DNA of 56,372 nucleotides from an uncultured bacterium (lineage in GTDB: Bacteria > Bacillota > Clostridia > Lachnospirales > Lachnospiraceae): positions 1-56,372 of the forward strand of contig CAJMPJ010000020.1 of NCBI GenBank assembly GCA_905215155.1. Reading direction: 5' to 3'. Within the stretch, counting starts at the first letter, position 1. Each line of letters opens with the position of its first letter. Below the pieces are notes generated by a model. It was not told the origin of the DNA. It did not search any database and was given only the letters and a program-made list of their open reading frames with translations. Positions 51,935 through 56,372 of the stretch are shown here, piece after piece. Both the position numbers and the translations under genes were made by a program.

Positions 51935-53314
51935 CTATATTCCCAGCAAGGTTTCTCCCACTTTTACAATGTCTCCGGCTCCCATAGTTATCAACAAATC
52001 ACCGTGTATACAATTTTCCAAAATAAATGTTTCGATTTCTTCAAAGGAAGAGATATAGTGGGCTTTTACCCCTTTTTTCTCGATTCTCTCCGCAATATCT
52101 CTGGAACTGATCCCCAAATTGTCGGTTTCCCGCGCGGCGTAGATGTCAGCCAGTATGACTTCGTCGGCCAGCGACAACGCATCTGCAAAATCGTCCAGAA
52201 ACGCTTTTGTCCTGGTATATGTATGGGGTTGGAATACCACCCACAGCTTTTTATGTGGATAATGCTTGGCGGTTTCCAGCGTTGCACGGATTTCCTGGGG
52301 ATGGTGGGCATAATCGTCAATGACCGTTACACCGGAAATCTCCCCTTTCTTTTCAAAACGGCGGTTTGTTCCGGTAAAACGTTTCAGACCCTTTTTGATT
52401 ATTTCCATGGAAATTCCCAGTTCTGCACAAACGGCTGCCGCTGCCAGAGAGTTATACACATTGTGCTCTCCAGGTACACCCAGGGTGACAGTATCCACCA
52501 CAACATCGTCTATTTTTAAATCATAGGTGGCTCTTGCAATTTCATCAAACCGGATATTTTCCGCCCGATATCTGCTTTTCTGACTTTTTCCGAAGGTAAT
52601 GACCTTACAGGGGAGTCCCTCTACAATCTCTTCCATATTGTCAATGTCCTGATTGATCACCAGCCAGCCTTTCTTCGGCACTTTCTGGGCAAACAGATGG
52701 AACGAACGGCGGATGTCCTTAATATCCTTAAAGAAATCCAGGTGATCTGCTTCTATATTTAATATGACTGCTGTCGTCGGGAAAAAGGACAAGAAGCTGT
52801 TGGTATATTCACACGCCTCTGTTACAAATAACTCCGGACCTCCCACACGAATGTTGCCGCTGATGGAATTCAGGATTCCGCCTACGGAAATGGTTGGGTC
52901 CGCATCCGCAGATAAGAGTATCTCCGTGATCATGGAGGTGGTAGTGGTCTTTCCATGGGTTCCGGAAATGGCAATGGCGTTGGCATAATTTTTCATCATC
53001 TGGCCCAGAAGCTCTGCTCTGGTCAAAATAGGAAGTCCCATCTCCCTGGCTTTTGCCAACTCCGGATTATCCTCGTGTACGGCTGCCGTATACACGACAA
53101 CATCCATATCAGCAGTAATATTTTCCTCACGCTGTCCATAGGCCACTTTAGCACCCTTTGCCTCCAAATGGCGTGTAAGATCAGATTCGTGTGCATCTGA
53201 TCCTGATACCGTAAACCCTTCATCAATGAGGATTTCTGCCAGTCCGCTCATGCTGATTCCACCAATTCCGATAAAATGAATTGCTTCTGGTTTATTAAAA
53301 TCAATCTGATACAT
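51935..53314 (-). CDS. murC: UDP-N-acetylmuramate--L-alanine ligase
   Basis: MurC adds L-Ala to UDP-MurNAc, the first peptide step of peptidoglycan precursors. 459 residues with Rossmann GIGGISMSGLAEIL, ATP loop GTHGKTTTTSM, NIEADHLDFF, and the C-domain VIDDYAHHPQEIRATL. The start at 53314 (MYQIDFNKPEAIHF) follows AAGGATGG; a longer frame from 53362 is unlikely. Ends directly at the tandem DnaA boxes. Upstream, the stretch 53315-53452 should hold its promoter (TTGACT about 53393). Confidence 0.96.
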   Translation of the reverse strand: MYQIDFNKPEAIHFIGIGGISMSGLAEILIDEGFTVSGSDAHESDLTRHLEAKGAKVAYGQREENITADMDVVVYTAAVHEDNPELAKAREMGLPILTRAELLGQMMKNYANAIAISGTHGKTTTTSMITEILLSADADPTISVGGILNSISGNIRVGGPELFVTEACEYTNSFLSFFPTTAVILNIEADHLDFFKDIKDIRRSFHLFAQKVPKKGWLVINQDIDNMEEIVEGLPCKVITFGKSQKSRYRAENIRFDEIARATYDLKIDDVVVDTVTLGVPGEHNVYNSLAAAAVCAELGISMEIIKKGLKRFTGTNRRFEKKGEISGVTVIDDYAHHPQEIRATLETAKHYPHKKLWVVFQPHTYTRTKAFLDDFADALSLADEVILADIYAARETDNLGISSRDIAERIEKKGVKAHYISSFEEIETFILENCIHGDLLITMGAGDIVKVGETLLGI

Positions 53315-53452
53315 GTTTTTTCCATCCTTAATTTTGTATTCGGTATGACTAGACACTTCCAATTACTTTTACTGCTTTTCTTTTGGAAAGTCAACTGCTT
53401 TCTTCTCTATTATATAAGAAAGCATAGAGAAAATCTACAATAGAATCTCAAT

Positions 53453-53493
53453 CAAAAAAATGCACCTTACAGATTTTATGACCTGTAAAGTGC
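53453..53493 (-). terminator. terminator of the three-module gene
   Basis: On the minus strand GCACTTTACAG ... CTGTAAGGTGC (53493-53462), one mismatch, followed by ATTTTTTT. Confidence 0.75.
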
Positions 53494-53535
53494 TATTTAT
53501 GACACGTATTATAAGGACCTGCCTGTTTCCGGGGA

Positions 53536-54315
53536 CTACCCGTCCGTTAATGTTGTTTCTACTACGGAAGAAATCATGTAAATCATTTCCTTAAAACTGC
53601 GAAATGGCAGCTGTACTTTTCCTTCCCGCCAGTATAAAATTCCCTGCCAGGTGAAGTGTTCCAGAAACATGACCTTTAGGGAAAAAGAAGCCTTTTGACC
53701 GTTCTGTTTCAGTGTATCCGCCGCCTTATGGGAAATGATCCTGCTGAAATTGAGGCCAAATGCATTTTCGGTGTCGTCTGTCATGCATAGTTCCATATAT
53801 TTCCCACTGAAATTAAAAAATTCATCCGAGGAAACAGCGGGGTGACTCAGTGCCTTCTGGAGATCAACGGTCTTTCCTTCTGTGCATCCTTTTAAAATTG
53901 CATCCGTTAGAAGAATAAACTGAAGCTCGCTTTCAAACTGCTGCTTCTGCTTACCGTCATCCCAAAGCATGGTTCCCTGCCAGCTGGCATGATAGCGGAA
54001 ACGAAGGTAAATGTGAATGGTATGCAGTTTTCCTTTCTTTTCTGCCGTCTTTATGCTCCGCATCTGAAAAGCCTCAGATGTGGTTCCCGGCAGATTGCGC
54101 ATCTGAAATGTCTGCTTCGGCGCGCCCACCGAATCAAACAGACGATCCATATTTATCATCATTTCTGCAAAACTGCAAAAACGGACCCCTTTAAAACTGT
54201 CTCCCTGAAAGATCACACCGCCAATATCCCAGTCATCGTACGAATCCACTGCGATTGTTAAATACCGGTTTAATTCCCGGACTCCACTCATTCTTCCAAT
54301 TGCCATCATTTTCAC
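53536..54315 (-). CDS. hypothetical protein made of three related ~45-residue modules
   Basis: I do not recognise this 259-residue soluble protein. It contains three copies of one pattern: a strand of alternating hydrophobics, a W-[DQ]-I/G-G-x-[VI/L] turn, a polar strand, then F-x-S-x-x-E-[ML] and a helix. Copies: ~18-63 (WDIGGVIFQGD; FCSFAEMMINM), ~100-145 (WQGTMLWDDGK; FESELQFILL), ~215-257 (WQGILYWREGK; FRSFKEMIYMI). Between copies 2 and 3 lies a helical segment. GTG start at 54315 with AAGGG upstream. Monocistronic, with a terminator. Possibly a protein- or ligand-binding repeat protein peculiar to Lachnospiraceae. Confidence 0.75.
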   Translation of the reverse strand: MKMMAIGRMSGVRELNRYLTIAVDSYDDWDIGGVIFQGDSFKGVRFCSFAEMMINMDRLFDSVGAPKQTFQMRNLPGTTSEAFQMRSIKTAEKKGKLHTIHIYLRFRYHASWQGTMLWDDGKQKQQFESELQFILLTDAILKGCTEGKTVDLQKALSHPAVSSDEFFNFSGKYMELCMTDDTENAFGLNFSRIISHKAADTLKQNGQKASFSLKVMFLEHFTWQGILYWREGKVQLPFRSFKEMIYMISSVVETTLTDG

Positions 54316-54353
54316 CGCTGCCCTTTTATGATATATTAATTATAAACAAAGCC

Positions 54354-54371
54354 GGTTACACCCTGGTTACA
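54354..54371. repeat. direct repeat GGTTACA, 11-bp period
   Basis: GGTTACA occurs at 54354-54360 and 54365-54371, in the promoter region of the three-module gene just upstream of a TATAAT on the minus strand (about 54346-54341). One-helical-turn spacing suggests a regulator site; no regulator is known. Confidence 0.4.
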
Positions 54372-54439
54372 TTTTCCATTACTTCTGAAATATATTTTTC
54401 CAATGTAACTTTTGAACAAAATCGGCATAAATGGGGACA

Positions 54440-54475
54440 AAAAACTCCTGGTGATTCCAGTCAGCCAGGAGTTTT
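54440..54475. terminator. queT terminator
   Basis: AAAACTCCTGG (54440-54450) pairs with CCAGGAGTTTT (54465-54475), flanked by A and T runs, just after the queT stop. Confidence 0.88.
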
Positions 54476-54490
54476 CTCATATCATTATTT

Positions 54491-54994
54491 TTATTCTGAC
54501 AAAAACCGGCCAAAGACCACATGCTTGTAGCGGTTTAAAATACCCAATAAAAGATTTCCCAGCACTCCGATGGCCAAAATTTCTCCGATCCCGACGGTAA
54601 TCATGGCATACCAGATAAGATCCTGGGAGCCGTAAGCAAACCGAAGTACCCAGGGAATAATAATGGTATTGGTCAAGATCGGGGGCACACAGACCAGCCA
54701 CTGGTTTTTACGCAGTTTGTAAGAGCCGATAGCTCCAATCAAAGTTGCCAGACTGCCGAAAATCACATCAAGGGTTGCTGCACCGCACAAAAAATTGGAC
54801 AGCAGACAACCGATAAATAACCCTGGAATTGCGGCCGGGGTAAAAAATGGAAGAATACAGAGGATTTCTGATATCCGAAACTGGACAGGTCCGAAGCTGA
54901 TTGGTGCAAAGACCATGGTCAGTACGGTGTAGAGGGCAGCAATTGCTGCGGAAAAAACCATGAAATAAGTCTTTTCTGATGATTTGTAGTTCAT
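54491..54994 (-). CDS. queT: QueT, queuosine precursor ECF transporter S component
   Basis: 167-residue membrane protein of the QueT family, the substrate-binding S component that imports a queuosine precursor (preQ1/preQ0) with a shared ECF energising module encoded elsewhere. About six helices; family segments APISFGPVQFRISEILCILP and SNFLCGAATLDVIFGSLATL. GGAG precedes the ATG, and that ribosome site belongs to the preQ1 riboswitch. No que biosynthesis genes are nearby, so salvage may be the main source. Confidence 0.92.
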   Translation of the reverse strand: MNYKSSEKTYFMVFSAAIAALYTVLTMVFAPISFGPVQFRISEILCILPFFTPAAIPGLFIGCLLSNFLCGAATLDVIFGSLATLIGAIGSYKLRKNQWLVCVPPILTNTIIIPWVLRFAYGSQDLIWYAMITVGIGEILAIGVLGNLLLGILNRYKHVVFGRFLSE

Positions 54995-55002
54995 ATTCTT
55001 TT

Positions 55003-55047
55003 CTCCTTTAGTTTTGTTTTAGGTGTGGAAGGTCTCGAACACACCGG
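55003..55047 (-). ncRNA. preQ1-I riboswitch controlling queT
   Basis: On the minus strand: stem P1 GGUGUG (55045-55040) with CACACC (55027-55022), loop UUCGAGACCUUC, then an A-rich tail UAAAACAAAACUAA (55021-55008) that runs into the ribosome site AAGGAG (55008-55003). CCUU in the loop (55032-55029) can pair with AAGG of the ribosome site (55008-55005), so ligand binding would close the start of queT. This matches the preQ1-I plan (short hairpin, UUC-AG loop, A-rich tail) seen for known QueT-type genes. About 180 bp upstream (55048-55230) shows no gene. Confidence 0.78.
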
Positions 55048-55230
55048 TCTTTGTTGTGAGAATCCTTGTAAATCAAAGGTTTCTCGGCCTTATTGAATCA
55101 ACAATGTCTATGTAAGAATGACTGCTACACAGTTTTTACACTGTTACACATAAAAGCTGGCATTCAGAACCTTATATCACGACCTTATTGACGGGTATAG
55201 TATATCATTCAGAATACCAGTTATCAAGAC

Positions 55231-55393
55231 TTATTTAAATACGTCCTCCATTTTTTGCATTTGCTTTGCTTTTGGTCTAGTTGCCATTGCTACAGGATTC
55301 TTACTCATTAATCCTGACTTAACACCCTGCTTAAACATTCCATACAAAATGACACCCACAAACTAACTGTTCCATTAAGTCTTTCAAATTCAT
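55231..55393 (-). pseudogene. small ~53-codon gene with a +1 frameshift
   Basis: ATG at 55393 with AAGAAGGTGATG upstream encodes MNLKDLMEQLV and then goes off frame and stops (about 55331). If one T of GTTTG near 55357 is removed, the frame continues VGVILYGMFKQGVKSGLMSK to VAMATRPKAKQMQKMEDVFK and TAA at 55233. The repaired product is a small basic protein with one hydrophobic segment. Either a true lesion in a T run or a sequencing error. It lies between queT and the toxin gene on the same strand. Function unknown. Confidence 0.6.
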
Positions 55394-55414
55394 ATCATCA
55401 CCTTCTTTTACAGC

Positions 55415-55445
55415 AAAAAGCCCCTGCAGCTTACACTGTAAGGGC
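55415..55445 (-). terminator. toxin gene terminator
   Basis: On the minus strand GCCCTTACAG ... CTGCAGGGGC (55445-55420), 9 of 10 pairs (one G-U), followed by TTTTTGC. Confidence 0.75.
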
Positions 55446-55450
55446 AATTT

Positions 55451-56008
55451 CTATTGAATATGTTTTTGAAACCAGTCCGGCACATTATGGGAAATACGAA
55501 CCGGAATCCCATCTTTATAAATGGCAATTCTTCTAAATTTCTCCGTATTGTCATACAAAGAAGCCAGATTGCACATAGGAAGAATCTGCTTAAGATTCTG
55601 GAACGTCTCCAGATACCTCTTTTCCACGTCCGCATCTGGGATTCCATGCCCTCCCTTTGATACCCGGTAGGCAATTCTCTCTTTAGCCAGCTCCACAGTA
55701 TTCACTCCAACATAATACAGTTCAATGGAATACCCCTGGTTCTTCGCCTTTTCTATCGTTTTAAAAATGGTCTTACCGCAGAGAGTTGTTTCTTGATTAA
55801 AGGAAATTCCTGCAGACAAACACCGATTTAATTCTTGGACAGCCAACTTCCCGGCTTTCATAACATCACTGGTGACCTTCCAATCCCCAAACGTCTTAAG
55901 AATTTCGTCCGTGTTTATTCTGGGCATATGCTGGAATCTTGGAAATGTCTGATATAGTGTTGACTTCCCTGCTCCATTCACCCCTGCAAAAACAATATAT
56001 TGTTTCAT
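55451..56008 (-). CDS. zeta-toxin-like kinase
   Basis: 185 residues of the zeta toxin/AAA kinase fold. Walker A GVNGAGKST (9-17), INTDEILKTFGDW with the catalytic Asp, ETTLCG substrate-binding motif, and an Arg-rich lid (KERIAYRVSKGGHGIP). Zeta toxins phosphorylate UDP-GlcNAc and so block cell-wall synthesis. The start at 56008 overlaps the upstream gene's stop (TGATG), the usual toxin-antitoxin coupling; GGAG lies ~10 bases before it. Some zeta-like kinases are not toxins, but the partner gene supports it. Confidence 0.82.
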   Translation of the reverse strand: MKQYIVFAGVNGAGKSTLYQTFPRFQHMPRINTDEILKTFGDWKVTSDVMKAGKLAVQELNRCLSAGISFNQETTLCGKTIFKTIEKAKNQGYSIELYYVGVNTVELAKERIAYRVSKGGHGIPDADVEKRYLETFQNLKQILPMCNLASLYDNTEKFRRIAIYKDGIPVRISHNVPDWFQKHIQ

Positions 56009-56187
56009 CAAAAACGATTCTCCTCAATTACTTTTCTCTGTCTCTGCTGAAGAACAAGGTCGCTGACCATGGAATAAAACTCCTGCTCTTCTTCCGTTTC
56101 CGCACCAAGAATCAACTGCGTTGCCTCATCCGGCTCCAATTTCTGGCACTCTTTATATAACATTTTCAAAGCATCATTCATTAACAT
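56008..56187 (-). CDS. 59-residue putative antitoxin overlapping the zeta-like gene
   Basis: Small acidic protein: MLMNDALKMLYKECQKLEPD, an acidic helix with EEEQEFYSM in the middle, and the end RQRKVIEENRF. Predicted as two helices, with no obvious DNA-binding motif. AAGGAG precedes the ATG at 56187, and its TGA overlaps the next ATG by TGATG. Epsilon antitoxins are ~90 residues; this is a shorter type I cannot name. It is missing from simple ORF lists because it is short. Confidence 0.7.
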   Translation of the reverse strand: MLMNDALKMLYKECQKLEPDEATQLILGAETEEEQEFYSMVSDLVLQQRQRKVIEENRF

Positions 56188-56212
56188 GTCATCACTCCTT
56201 CCTTGTAAATAT

Positions 56213-56242
56213 ATTATAACACAAGCACATAACAGAATACAA
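56213..56242 (-). promoter_or_regulatory. promoter of the antitoxin-toxin pair
   Basis: On the minus strand TTGTAT (56242-56237), 18 bp, TATAAT (56218-56213), 25 bp before the antitoxin ATG. Confidence 0.6.
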
Positions 56243-56274
56243 TGGAACAGTCAAAACAATTACGGTAGGTACTT

Positions 56275-56328
56275 TTATGCCGCTTCCTCTACAATTTCAC
56301 CATGAATTACTTCCTGATTCTGGATAGG
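56275..56328 (-). other. possible 3' end of a coding sequence at the window edge
   Basis: On the minus strand PIQNQEVIHGEIVEEAA followed by TAA (56277-56275). A TAG in the same frame lies directly upstream, so if it is coding it is a degenerate remnant. Nothing else in 56329-56372 can be supported. Confidence 0.25.
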
Positions 56329-56372
56329 CTACAATAAATTGGACAGATATTTTAGGTCATGTAAAATAGAAA

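Noticed and set aside
56243..56372. Insertion-sequence remnant at the right edge
   Set aside because: The short frame and the TGTCCAATTTATT-like sequence hint at it, but the window ends before anything diagnostic.
1..56372. tRNA, rRNA, CRISPR or prophage genes
   Set aside because: No cloverleaf with CCA-end signals, repeat-spacer array, integrase or phage structural gene was found on either strand.

Overview
The window looks like chromosomal DNA of a spore-forming Lachnospiraceae clostridium, probably close to Lacrimispora / [Clostridium] saccharolyticum. This rests on gene content (spoVG, spmB, glgC-glgD-glgB, a Gram-positive Tad pilus locus with DUF5702 and DUF6382-FHA proteins, meso-diaminopimelate dehydrogenase), strong GGAGG ribosome sites and moderate GC. 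It is an inference from recognised families, not from a database search. I see no rRNA, tRNA, CRISPR array, prophage or complete insertion sequence.

Layout. 1-693: 5' part of a Lachnospiraceae hypothetical gene ending in 14-residue repeats at the edge. 813-4357: a nagB wrecked by an internal deletion, a self-contained 50-codon gene whose Shine-Dalgarno can pair with its own 3' end, and a three-gene ABC exporter operon whose first permease is frameshifted. 4422-5912: bacteriohemerythrin, HIT protein, YwlG. 6040-12394 (minus): orphan oligopeptide-binding lipoprotein, ksgA, tatD, a TraX-like membrane protein, and metG behind a T-box leader. 12880-20369: two lipoproteins (DUF885, GerMN), MarR regulator, spmB, ArsC/Spx-like protein, a membrane protein of unknown function, murG, a small sigma factor, HIT and rhomboid.

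20420-30530 (minus): a compact Tad/Flp pilus operon: prepilin peptidase, TadZ, CpaF, TadB, TadC, Flp pilin, DUF5702, TadE-like protein with cysteine modules, second small peptidase, second TadE-like protein, FHA protein. It starts from a strong promoter overlapped by a TGGAA-N5-TTCCA palindrome, repeated 56 bp downstream. 30879-43426: ArsR regulator, YaaL-like, glgB, APH-like kinase, DUF3783, ddh, spoVG, glgD-glgC (glycogen synthesis with glgB), asnS, and an SbcD-like nuclease paired with a YhaN/SbcC-like ATPase.

43696-46764 (minus): an AT-rich island of a winged-helix regulator, an ABC exporter membrane domain without ATPase, and a B12-type radical SAM enzyme. It looks horizontally acquired and is the best candidate for an undescribed or decayed natural-product system. 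47011-53314 (minus): brnQ, prs, dnaI-like, dnaD-like, a cluster of DnaA boxes, murC. 53536-56187 (minus): a three-module hypothetical protein, queT under a preQ1-I riboswitch, a frameshifted small gene, and a zeta-toxin gene overlapped by a 59-codon presumptive antitoxin gene.

Starts were moved to internal codons wherever a good Shine-Dalgarno decided the matter. Frame lesions at about 1.2, 1.8, 2.1 and 55.3 kb may be true pseudogenes or sequence errors; the bases alone cannot decide.
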